DNA of 64,000 nt from positions 3,699,501 through 3,763,500 of the forward strand of contig JAEOAD010002231.1 of assembly GCA_036365145.1 (NCBI GenBank), read 5' to 3'. The first letter of the stretch is position 1; every line of letters starts with the position of its first letter. A program made the position numbers and the translations under genes. The DNA comes from Orientallactaga sibirica. Lineage: Eukaryota > Chordata > Mammalia > Rodentia > Dipodidae. A model generated the notes under the pieces. The model searched no databases. It was not told the DNA's origin and saw nothing but the letters and a program-made list of their open reading frames with translations. This document shows, piece after piece, positions 42,736 to 51,615 of the stretch.

Positions 42736-43127
42736 TGTGGTAGTTTGAATATATGTCCCCCAATATATTCAGTGTTTTATTAGTTATAGTTTGCATCTTC
42801 AATCACCTTGCTAGAGGCAATGTCACTGGGGGCCGGTCTTAAGGTCTTAAGGTGTGGGTTTGAGATTCCATTGTAAAGATATGCAAATGTGCCTAGCAGG
42901 AGTTCCTGAAGTGTGCTGTGTGACCTTTTGGCTGTAGTTTTGCTCTGTGTGCTGTGGTGGCTGGTTGGCTTTCTCTCTCTCTGCTTGGTCCTGTGGAGAG
43001 CAGGCTGCTTCTCCTGCCTTTATGGAACTTCCCCTGGATCTGTAAGCTTCAATAAATAATATCCCTTCCTCCATAACCGTGCTTGGTCTGGAAGTTCATC
43101 TCAGCGAACCTGAAGCTGTCTGCTACA
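42736..43127 (+). mobile_element. 3' LTR of young ERVL-MaLR element
   Basis: 392 bp, TGTGGTAGTTTG to CTGTCTGCTACA, near-identical to the 5' LTR. It is followed at once by GGCCC (43128-43132), the copy of the 41131-41135 target site. Confidence 0.92.
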
Positions 43128-43487
43128 GGCCCCCAATATATTCAATGTTTTATTAGTTTATAGTTTGCATCTGCATCACCTTGCTAGAGGCAATGTCACT
43201 GGGTGGTTCTTAAGGTGTGGTGGTGGGTTTGAGATTCCATTGTAAAGATATGCAAAGTGTGCCCAGTAGGAGTTCCTGAAGTGTGCTGTGGCTTTTGGGC
43301 TAATGCTTTGCTCTGTGTGCTGTGTGGCTTGGGGTTTTGCTTTCTTGCCTGGTCCTGTGAAGACAGGCCACTTCTTCTGCCATTATGGAACTTTCCCTGG
43401 ATCTGTAAGCTTCAATAAATATCCCTTCCTCCATAACTGTGCCTGGTCTGGAAGTTCATCTCAGCAAACCTGAAGCTGTCTGCTACA
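43128..43487 (+). mobile_element. Older MaLR LTR, right piece
   Basis: Starts GGCCCCCAATATATTCAATG and ends CTGTCTGCTACA. It is the same LTR family, but with many substitutions and indels against the young pair (for example ATGCAAAGTGTGCCCAGTAGG), so it is clearly older. With 41112-41135 it forms one solo LTR interrupted by the young element. Flanks TGCAC / TACAC may be its own worn 5-bp duplication. Confidence 0.88.
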
Positions 43488-43584
43488 TACACTAAGGGAA
43501 TGTCTCTCCAAAGCAGTAACTTTTACACTAAGACCTAAGATATCAATGACAAATCAGACTCTTTAAAAGCATTTAAAAAAAATC

Positions 43585-43790
43585 ATGTTTTGGCCATCCC
43601 CCCACCCCCCAAATAACTGACTACTACAACACATAAAGTACAAGCCCATGGGGAATACCTGAAACCCCACCGAGGAGCGTCCCCAACAGAATGGGGGCAG
43701 GGACAAGGGAAAAGAGGATACCAACACATGATATATCCATATGAAACATCTTGTTAATAATAATAAAGATAAAAAAAAAAAAAAATCTAA
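43585..43790 (+). mobile_element. L1 3'UTR fragment
   Basis: CCAAATAACTGACTACTAC, CCCATGGGGAATACCTG, ACAGAATGGGGGCAGGGAC, CATCTTGTTAATAATAATAAAG plus an A tail: the plus-strand counterpart of 6818-7175, truncated at its 5' side. Confidence 0.7.
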
Positions 43791-43816
43791 CAAGATCAAC
43801 AAAAAGTCATGTCTTG

Positions 43817-44015
43817 TGTTGGGGAGAAGGCGTAGCAATCAAGGTGCTTGCTGGCAAAGCCAAAGGACTAAAGTTTAATTCCCTAGGACCCATGTAAGCC
43901 AGATGCACAAGGTGGCGCATGTGTCTGGAGTTTGTTTGTGGCTAGAGGCTCTGGCATGCCCAAATTCTCTCTTCCTCCCTCTTATAAATGAATTTAAAAA
44001 CAATTTTTTAAAAAA
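43817..44015 (+). mobile_element. B2-superfamily SINE (DIP-like)
   Basis: TGTTGGGGAGAAGGCGTAGC head, AAGTTTAATTCCC B box, CACAAGGTGGCGCATGTG, body and tail. The CACAAGGTGGCGC stretch is a weaker CTCF-like match. Confidence 0.9.
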
Positions 44016-44809
44016 GAAATACAATAAATCATTGCTAGGTGTATACTGGCTGCCATCTTCAGTAGTGTGATGAAAACAACGCATCACCAGATATTACTTC
44101 TGTCCAGTGCCTTAGAGCTACCAACTCTTAGACACAGTGGGGATTTGTGTTGTTTATTTCCTTAAGTACATTTAAAAAAATCATACCTTGTCTTTATCTC
44201 CTTTCCCATCCTAGTTCCACCACTCTATAAGGTTTATTTCTCAACATTGTATGATAGTAGGATCATTATTATTGATGCTTTTACAATTAAAATTGTATTA
44301 ATTTCTTAATAAATTTCAGCCGATTTTATTTGTAGCATAATGTAGCTTAAAAGGACTTGTGGAGCATACCAACTTACCTATCATTTTCTTTAAAATATGG
44401 AATTATAGGAGCTTTCTAAAAAGCCCAGTATACTTGCAGACTTTACAGTCTCAATTGGATGATCTCTAAATCAATTACTACTAACATCTCCAATTCTCTC
44501 ACAACTTTTCTTCTAAACTTCGCACAGACTTTTGTTGTATAGGAAAGCAAAATCAGTAATATTACTATGTCAACCTTCTCTGTCTGAATCTTTCCTTAAG
44601 TGAAATATTATAAGTAATCTCATAGGTTGTAAGAAATTAGGAAATGATGCCTCCTTTCAAAAGTAAGGTTATTATGTCATCAGTTTAATTGTCAGAAGAA
44701 ATTAGAAAGAATAATGGATTGGATATTGAGAGATTGAGGGCTGTCCTTACTTTGCCATCAACAAAGATAATAAGGATGACCTTGAGTATTTAGCTCACCT
44801 GGGCCACTT
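44016..44809. other. Intron segment
   Basis: About 800 bp; faint MIR-like wording near 44705-44800 (CCTTGAGTATTTAGCTCACC). Otherwise nothing. Confidence 0.4.
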
Positions 44810-45390
44810 TGGTATGCAGCTTCTAAGATGGCTTCCAATGGTACCCTCTATGGCATTGACACCTATGTGTAATCCCCTTCCTGACTTGGGGCTCACTCTA
44901 GTAATCCATTTCCACTGGAAAGGACACAGCAAAGATGATGGTATGTTACTCCTAAATTAAAGGTATGATTATACACTCATTTCCCTCTTTGCTTTGCTTC
45001 TCCCTGACACACTGAAAGAAGCCAGTTATCTTGCTGTGAGCTGTTCTGAGAGGTTCTTGGAACCAATGTTTCAGGCAAACAGCCTGGGGAGAGTCTGAGT
45101 TCATTATTTCAGCAGCTCTTGAAGAACTGAATACTGACAACAGACATAGATATTGAGTTGGAGGGATATCTTTTCCAAGTCTAGAGGATGAAGCACAAAC
45201 GCTTGGACACACAGAATGCAGCATGGGAAGAAGTGCTAAGCCAGAGAGCCCACCTCAGCTAGGCATTTACCCACAGCCTCAGCCACACAGTGCTTCCTGA
45301 CTATAGAAACTGGGTTCCAATGGTAGCTATTCCAAATAATGAAATTTTGAGAGAGTGGATTATGCAGCAATAGAAGGCTACTATAATCTC
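44810..45390 (+). mobile_element. Old mammalian LTR (MLT1-like)
   Basis: CTAAGATGGCTTCCAATGG, GTGTAATCCCCTTCCTGAC, CTGAAAGAAGCCAGTTATC, CTTGCTGTGAGCTGTTCTG, GAAGAACTGAATACTGAC, then GACTATAGAAACTGGG and TTATGCAGCAATAGAAGGC at the end. This is the order of an old MLT1-type ERVL-MaLR LTR. Open frames within it are chance. Confidence 0.6.
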
Positions 45391-45636
45391 TGTTTCCTTC
45401 TATGCTCCATAAAAGTGTATGGATTAAATGAACTTTTGAGATTTTTTTATTCATAAGACAAATATAAAATGAGAACAATCAGATTCCAATTTCATGTTCT
45501 TACAGTAAAATTCTAAGTTTGGAAAAAAGGTTCAAGCTTTGGTCATTTCCTCATGGATGTACAATGGCCCCACGTCTGCCTTATTACCCACAATGTAATT
45601 AAGACAAACAAAACAAAACAAAACAAAAAACCCTGA
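45391..45636. other. Intron segment
   Basis: Includes AACAAAACAAAACAAAAC at 45606-45629; no gene or named repeat. Confidence 0.4.
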
Positions 45637-45758
45637 AGGCTGGGGAGATGACTCAGCAGTAAAAAGCACTTGCTTGCGAAGCCTGCCAGCCCAGAACCCA
45701 CAACACGAAGTATTGCATGCATCTGGAGAACATTTGCAGCAACAAGAGACATTAGCAT

Positions 45759-45798
<40 letters not shown>

Positions 45799-45830
45799 CC
45801 AAACAAATAAATAATTTTTTAAAAAAAGAA
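45637..45830 (+). mobile_element. B2-superfamily SINE (DIP/B2-like) with (CA)n tail
   Basis: GGCTGGGGAGATGACTCAGC head, CCCAGAACCCACAACACG, TGCATGCATCTGGAGAAC, CATTAGCATG then CA (45760-45797) and an AAACAAATAAATAA end. The body is shorter than usual. Confidence 0.8.
45760..45797. repeat. (CA)n microsatellite
   Basis: 38 bp of perfect AC/CA in the tail of a SINE; source of the valine-cysteine frames on the minus strand. Confidence 0.95.
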
Positions 45831-45847
45831 GGAAAGGACACCTGAGC

Positions 45848-46085
45848 TGGGGAGATGGCTCAGTGGATAAAAGCAGCTGTCCTGCAAGTGTGAGCACGTA
45901 AGTTCAGATCCCCAGAACAGACAGGAAGATGGATACATCTGTAATACCTGAAGACAGGAGAATACCCAGAAACCTGTGGGCAAGCACACCTGACAAACTC
46001 AGCAGTAAACAAGAGAGAGGGTACTTGCCTCAAATAAGGTGGAAAGCAAGGATGAACATTCAAGTTTGTTCTCTGACCATTCCCC
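45848..46085 (+). mobile_element. B3/RSINE1-like rodent SINE
   Basis: GCTGGGGAGATGGCTCAGTGG head, GTTCAGATCCCCAGAAC B box, middle GGCAAGCACACCTGAC, AAATAAGGTGGAAAGCAAGG, then GTTCTCTGACC. The 3' AAATAAGGTGGA is typical of RSINE1/B3 elements. Confidence 0.65.
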
Positions 46086-46134
46086 AATTATCTACCCCAA
46101 CAAAAAAGTGCAATCTCTTTCTAATGAGTATGTG

Positions 46135-46325
46135 TTTAAAAAATATTTATTTGAGAGAAAGAAGGAATGAATACACAAGCCAGGGTCTCTTGCCACTGCA
46201 AATAAACTCCAGATTGCATGTGCCATTTTGTGCATCTGACTTTATGTAGGTACTGGGGAACTGAACACAGTCCAGCAGGCTTTGCAAGCAAGTGCTTTGT
46301 ACTGCTGAGCCATCTCGCCAGCCCT
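46135..46325 (-). mobile_element. B2-superfamily SINE (DIP-like)
   Basis: AAATATTTATTTGAGAG tail, rc body GCCACTGCAAATAAACTCC, B-box region rc of GGGGAACTGAACACAG, head rc of GCCATCTCGCCAGCCC. Confidence 0.92.
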
Positions 46326-46482
46326 GATGTGCTGTTAATAATGTTGTCCAGAAAGGATAATAAATGTTCTAAAATAACATTTGTCAACTTAAAGAATTTG
46401 ACATGGTTGGCTTAAGGAGTATAAGATGTTTGGTGCCTTTTATATTAATGACAAGTCTGGACTAGTATAAGAAATGTATTTA

Positions 46483-46695
46483 GGGGCTGGTGAGATGGCT
46501 TAGTGGTTAAGGTGCTTACCTGCAAAGCCTAACAACCCAGGTTTGATTCCCCAGTACCCACATAAAGCCAGATGCACAATGGGGTGCATCCATCTGGAGT
46601 TTGTTTACAATGGATAGAGGCTTTGGCACACTCATTTTCTCTGTTCTTTTCTTTCTATCTCTCTCTGCTTGCAAATAAATAAATAAAAATAGTTT
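46483..46695 (+). mobile_element. B2-superfamily SINE (DIP-like)
   Basis: GGGGCTGGTGAGATGGCTTAG head, GGTTTGATTCCCC B box, CACAATGGGGTGCATCC, AAATAAATAAATAAAAAT tail. Confidence 0.93.
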
Positions 46696-47099
46696 GAAAA
46701 GTATTTATTATATTACTACAGGAGCCAATAAAGTACAAAATGTTTTATGTTTAGGCTAAACCAACACAATGTATTTCACTGAAATTATGTGCCTGGATTT
46801 ATTTTATACTAAAGCAATGAAAATGGCACCTGCAGGCACAATGTGATGAACTGAAGACACATGTTTTAAATTCTAGGGAAACTGCTGTTTTTAAAATGGG
46901 AAATAACCAACAAGTCAATCATAGAGATAAAAGAGAATCATAAAACATACTCAAAATACTCAAGAGCAGCCAGACGGGGGAAGAAAAGAGCAGGTGGGAC
47001 GAACTGAAAACAAAGTAATTGATTTCAAACCAAGTGTTTTTTACAGTGAATTCTAAAGTATTAGAGAAAATGGCACACTATAGGAGAATAATCACATAA
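46696..47099. other. Unique intron segment
   Basis: About 400 bp; nothing recognised. Confidence 0.4.
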
Positions 47100-47215
47100 T
47101 GAGTGAGGAACATGGGATTTGACCCTATTTTTGCCACTTTTTAACTCTGTAGTTTTAGGAAGCCTAGTTTAGCTATCTCTAAAGTAGCAAAACGGAAATC
47201 AATGTTTGTAACTTC
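47100..47215 (+). mobile_element. MIR-like fragment
   Basis: GGGATTTGACCCTATTTTTGCC, ACTTTTTAACTCTGTAG, TAGCTATCTCTAAAGTAGC: faint MIR core order. Confidence 0.35.
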
Positions 47216-47239
47216 CAATTATAAAATCCTACGTATCTA

Positions 47240-47382
47240 AGCTGGGCGTGATGGCACAGCCTTTAATTGCAGCACTTGGGAGGCTGAAGTAGCAATATTT
47301 CTGTAAGTTCAAAGCCAGGCTGAAACTACAGAGTGAGTTACAGGTCAGCCTCGGCTACAGTGGGACCCTATCTTGAAAATTC
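47240..47382 (+). mobile_element. B1 SINE, diverged
   Basis: AGCTGGGCGTGATGGCACAGCC head, GAAACTACAGAGTGAGTTAC, GGACCCTATCTTGAAAA end. Confidence 0.9.
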
Positions 47383-47454
47383 TATGCAACTAATAATGCA
47401 AATGCATGGGAACAGCAGGAAGAATGGTGACTCTTGAAAGTAGGGGACCTGGAT

Positions 47455-48046
47455 GCTGAAGGAGTGTACTGCTCTTCAAAGTCAGAGTCAGTGGATTTCC
47501 AATGTGGTTTGGATTTTGGAAATGGCTACTGTGTAATGGGAGGCAGGGCTGTTGAAATCCCTGAATGGAGCCCAATGGAGCCAAGGGGATGATGAACTGT
47601 GAGATGCAGTGGAGACCCTAGAATTTTTCTGAATTTTCAGGACTATAGAATGGCTAGAGGACAGTTATAGGCTTAGAATGGATTGTTCCCCAGCCTCTGA
47701 TCAGCTCAGCTGGAGGAGAAGAATTGGAACCACACAGACTTCTTTGTGGGTCTTCGGTGGACACAGAACTGCAGGATTTGACGTTTTCCATGTCTTAGTT
47801 CTTGCATTTGTTCAATCTTTCCTTGGTATGACTAATGACATATTTTGTAATCTGAATGTTTACTCTGTGTCAATAGGTGTTTGGGGTTTTATAGGCTCAC
47901 AGTTAGGAGATCTAGTCCTATGGGGATGTTTGCAGTGTTAAGATTGATTAAAAACTATGGGGGTCATGAAAGTTTGATTAAATGCATAGCATTTTACATC
48001 ATGGATGGTCATGTGTTTATGGTTCTAAGGACAGAATGATGTCCTA
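47455..48046 (+). mobile_element. Old MaLR internal region, 3' part
   Basis: Continuous with the LTR at 48047. Wording includes GGAGCCAAGGGGATGATGAAC, TTTACTCTGTGTCAATAGG, AGTTAGGAGATCTAGTCC and CATGGATGGTCATGTG, matching the left-edge copy before its LTR. The start is uncertain; the open frame 47678-47941 lies wholly inside it. Confidence 0.6.
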
Positions 48047-48560
48047 GGTGGTGGTTTGAATCAGATGCCCCCCATAAACTCACTTGTTTTGAATATTTGG
48101 TCCCCAGCTAATGGCAATTTGGGAGGTGGAGCCTTGTTGGAGGAGGTGTGTTTCAATGACAGGGTTATGGGTGTTATAGCCAGCTCCCCCTCACCAGAAT
48201 GTGGTTCATTCTTTTGCTGCTGTTTTATATCTGGTATAGGCAAACAGGTGATGTCCAGCCTCTGCTCATGCCATGCTTTTCTCTGGAATCATGAAACTCC
48301 CCCTTGAGACTATAAACAAAATAAAAACTTAGCTGGCTGTGGTCGCACACACCTTTAATCCCAGAACTTGGGAGGAAGAGGTAGGAGGACTTCCGAGAGC
48401 TTGAGGCCCACTCTGAGACTATATAGTGAATTCCAGGGCAGCCTGAACTAGAGTGAGACCCTACTTTGAAAAGCCAAACAAACAAAACAAAAAAAAGTTT
48501 CTTCCCATCAGCTGCTTTTGGTCGAGTACTTTGTCCCAGCAACAGGAAGATAACTAAACA
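48047..48560 (+). mobile_element. Old MaLR LTR (ORR1/MT-like), split by B1
   Basis: GGTGGTGGTTTGAATCAG, CCCCATAAACTCACTTG, GGAGGTGGAGCCTTGTTGG, GTTATGGGTGTTATAGCC, AAACTCCCCCTTGAGAC, then after the B1, GCTGCTTTTGGTCGAGTAC and the end ACAGGAAGATAACTAAACA. Confidence 0.75.
48332..48497 (+). mobile_element. B1 SINE nested in MaLR LTR
   Basis: GCTGGCTGTGGTCGCACACAC head, right half with GACTATATAGTGAATTCC, AACAAACAAAACAAAAAAAAG tail. It lies between AAAACTT and AGTTTCTTCCC of the LTR. Confidence 0.93.
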
Positions 48561-48564
48561 CATT

Positions 48565-49130
48565 TCTGGAATGAAACCACTTTGATCATGATGTCCACCT
48601 TCTTGATGTGTTCTTGAATTTGATTTGCAAGAATTTTATTGAGACTTTTGGCATTTATGTTCATCAGGGAAATTGGTTTGTAAGTTTTCTTTCTTTGTTG
48701 TGTTCTTATCCAGTTTTGATATCAAAGTGATGTTGGCTTTGTAGAATGAGTTTGGTAGTGTCCTCTCTCTTCCTATTTTATGAGACAGTATGGGAAGCAT
48801 TAGTGTTAGCTCTTTTTAAAAGGATTAGTAGAATTTGGCAGTGAATCCATTTCATTTTCAAATTGTAAATGCAAGTATATGTACAACTAACTTTTGTATA
48901 TTGTTTTAATATCCTAAAATATTGGAGAACTTGCTTGGTTGTTCTAACTCTTCTGGTGAATTTCTTAATTATTTCCCTATCAAGGTCATGTCACCTAGAA
49001 ATAGTGATGTTTCCTTTTTTCTGTCTAATCTGGATGCCTTTTTATGTCTTTTACTTCTTAACTGTCCTGGTAATCAAACATATTCTTATCTGTTCCAGAT
49101 TTTAGGGATCAGTCAACTCTGTACTATTTG
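48565..49130 (-). mobile_element. L1 ORF2 fragment (RT region)
   Basis: The plus strand reads the antisense of L1 ORF2: TTCTTGATGTGTTCTTGAAT, TTGCAAGAATTTTATTGAG, ATGTTCATCAGGGAAATTGG, TTTGTAGAATGAGTTTGG. On the minus strand this is the zone between the PDG and QVGF regions of RT. The only L1 here in the gene's own orientation besides 6818-7175. Beyond 48840 it is heavily decayed. Confidence 0.75.
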
Positions 49131-49156
49131 ACATTATGTTAACTGTAGCTGTTTTT

Positions 49157-49388
49157 GGGGCTGGAGAGATGGCTTAGCGGTTAAGGCGCCTGCCTCCTAA
49201 GCCTAAGAACGCTGGTTCCAATCTCCAGGTCCCACGTTTAGCCAGATGCAGTGACAGCAAGCACTTGACCACAAGGGGGCACGCATCTGGAGTTCACAGC
49301 ATGGCGCGCCCATCTCTGTCTCTCTTCCTATCTCTCTCTGTGTCTGTTCCAAAAAAAAAAAAAATAATAAAAAAAATTAAAAAAAAAA
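49157..49388 (+). mobile_element. DIP-like SINE, long-body subfamily, young
   Basis: GGGGCTGGAGAGATGGCTTAG head, variant B box GCTGGTTCCAATCTCC, CAGTGACAGCAAGCAC insertion, CACAAGGGGGCACGC, body, CT tail and AATAATAAAAAAAATT end. Perfect 16-bp duplication AACTGTAGCTGTTTTT (49141-49156, 49389-49404). Confidence 0.96.
49269..49282 (+). promoter_or_regulatory. CTCF-like motif inside DIP SINE
   Basis: CCACAAGGGGGCAC on the plus strand, one base from the motifs at 20448 (minus) and 31663 (plus). Confidence 0.45.
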
Positions 49389-49404
49389 AACTGTAGCTGT
49401 TTTT

Positions 49405-49768
49405 GAAGACGTGTTGTAAGAGACAGAGTAAGTATTCTTCTTTTCCTAGTTTTGAAATTTTTATCATGTGTTAAACTGGAAATTTAAGTTTCAAAATAAA
49501 GAATGAAAATAATAAATATAAAATAAGGACACATTAGTCCATACCATAAATAGATTTGGTTATTGATTTATATTCTATTAATAGAATATATTACATTAAC
49601 CAATTTTTGGAATGGTAAACTGACCTTGCTTTCCTGGAGTGACTCTCATTTGGTTATGGTATATAATTCTTTTTGTTTTTTTTTTTTCCATTTTGGTTTG
49701 TTTTATTTATTGTTATTGAATTCCTTTTTAATTATTTTAAAATTACCATACAATACAATGTTTCAAAC
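49405..49768. other. AT-rich intron segment
   Basis: About 360 bp; T-rich at 49676-49690; nothing supported. Confidence 0.45.
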
Positions 49769-49780
49769 AAATCTATTATT

Positions 49781-49991
49781 GGGGTTGGAGAGATGGCTTA
49801 GCAGTTAAGGCACTTGTCTACAAAGCCAAGGCAAAGGACCCAGTTTCAAATCCTCAGGACCCACAAAGCCAGATGCTCAGAGTGGCACATGCGTCTGGAG
49901 TTCATTTATAGTGGCTGGAGACCCTGGCATGCCCATTCTCTCTCTCTGTGTATATATATGCCTCTTTCTCTAAAATAAATAAAAATAAACA
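49781..49991 (+). mobile_element. B2-superfamily SINE (DIP-like)
   Basis: GGGGTTGGAGAGATGGCTTAG head, a small AAGGC duplication after the head, CAGTTTCAAATCC B box, body, GTGTATATATATG tail. AAATCTATTATT (49769-49780) and AAATCTGTCATT (49992-50003) form an imperfect duplication. Confidence 0.93.
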
Positions 49992-50003
49992 AAATCTGTC
50001 ATT

Positions 50004-50469
50004 GGATCTGGCTAGGTAATATTTTGTTAAAAATGTCTATCTATATTCACAAGAGATATTGTTCTGTTTTCTGTTTAGTATAATGACTTTATAGTAGGTC
50101 TGTTTTAAAAGTCTTATGGGTTAGAAATTTTGAAAATACTGGCTAGATACCATACCAGCCAGAAAACAATTAAGTATATTATGTATAATAGAATTCTCAG
50201 GATGCTTAGTTACTAGAGAAAAGAAATGCAAAAACAGAAAGGAGTACCAACCTGGGAAGACTAGAATAGTTTCTGCTGTTGGCTTGGTCGTAACTGACTT
50301 GATTACGCACAAACTGATATACAAATGGCCTCACTGTGTATACTCAGATGGTCTAGAAACAGTAGTATCTGAATAGTTATTATTACACTTTGCACACAGA
50401 TTTTGCTTAGACAGGAAAATGACAAAAATATCTTAAACTATTTTGGAATGCCAAAAATTCAGGAAGTAT
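50004..50469. other. Intron segment
   Basis: About 460 bp; nothing recognised. Confidence 0.4.
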
Positions 50470-50738
50470 TCATAAAATAATGGGGTACTTCAAAAGTATA
50501 TAGGATTCAGTTTGAAAGAGCTCCTCTGGCAAACCCTGAATAATTTTAGGATTAAAAATGGTAATAAAAATAATAGAATGTAAATCATGGAAAAAGTAAG
50601 AATCCAAGAATCCATGGTAATATAGAGAGCAAATAAATTAGTATCTGTAGGAAGAGGGAAAATTTGTCCTTAGTTTACCAATTAATGAAGATAGAAGGGA
50701 TTATGAATACTAGAAAATTATCTTTTGAAAATATTATA

Positions 50739-50896
50739 TTTTTTACTTTTTTGGTTTTTTGAGGTAGGGTCTCACTCTAGCCCAGGCTGACCTGGAATTC
50801 ACTCTATTCTCAGGGTGGCCTCAAACTCAAGATGATCCTCCTACCTCTGCCTCCCGAGTACTGGGATTAAAGGTATGCGTCACCACGCCCAGCTTT
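50739..50896 (-). mobile_element. B1 SINE nested in old L1
   Basis: Reverse-oriented; lacks a few bases (CACTCTATTCTCAGG). Perfect duplication AAAATATTATA (50728-50738, 50897-50907). Confidence 0.95.
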
Positions 50897-51374
50897 AAAA
50901 TATTATAGAAGTTAACAGTAACTAATTCAGGTAAAAATCAATTAAAATAAATTAGTAATAATTAGCTTATTATTAAATTAAAAGTTGAGGAGGGAAAAGA
51001 TAAGGATTTTAGTTATTAGTTGCAAAAGGTCTCACTTTTAGGAATACAGGAATAAACTCATAGCTGCACCTCTTTAGTAGCACATTTTTTCTGTGGCGTT
51101 TCTACTCCAATTCTGTAATCTAGATCTAATCAGATAACCCAACTGCATGGAAATATTGAATAAACTCAAATTGATTGACAATCCGGTAAATAACTGTCTG
51201 TTCTCTTCAAAAATGGCAAAGAAAAGCTAAGTTTCCAGATTAAAAGAAACTAAAGAAATACAATACATGATCTTTAACTGGCTATAAATCAGATAAAATA
51301 AATATGGAAAAATTATTGAGATAACTGATGAAATCTGGTTACACACTATGGAGATAAAAGCATTCTATGAATAT

Positions 51375-51550
51375 TAGCTGGGGGTGGTGGCACATGCCTT
51401 TAATCCCAGCACCTGGGAGGCAGAAGCAAGAGGATCACTCTGAGTTCGAGGCCACCCTGAGACTACATAGTGAATTCCAGGTCAGCCTGAGCTACAGTGA
51501 GACCCTACATCAAAAAACCAAAACAAACAAACAAACAACAACAACAACAA
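51375..51550 (+). mobile_element. B1 SINE nested in old L1
   Basis: GCTGGGGGTGGTGGCACATG head, full right half, AACAAACAAACAAACAACAAC tail. The open frame 51367-51654 runs through it and is spurious. Confidence 0.94.
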
Positions 51551-51615
51551 AAAAAAAATCTACCAATATTAAAAGTCCTGATTTTGATCACTATACAGTG
51601 ACTATGGTTACAACT

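Larger units (their letters stand above)
50470..51615 (+). mobile_element. Ancient L1M-type 3' end, split by two B1s
   Basis: Wording typical of old L1/HAL1 3' ends: AATACATGATCTTTAACTGGC, TATTGAGATAACTGATGAAATC, then after a B1, CAATATTAAAAGTCCTGATTTTG and ACTATGGTTACAACTCATTTCC. The same family as 19730-20098. The two B1s entered later. Confidence 0.5.

Noticed and set aside
41180..43074. Repeated minus-strand ORF beginning MEEGILFIEAYRSR in two places
   Set aside because: The duplication is simply the two LTRs of the young MaLR element read in antisense, not a duplicated gene.
45532..45897. 121- and 87-codon minus-strand ORFs
   Set aside because: They cross two SINEs and a (CA)n tract.
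47678..48307. Two plus-strand ORFs (87 and 83 codons)
   Set aside because: They lie inside the MaLR internal region and LTR. MaLR LTRs routinely give such frames, as at 58-369.
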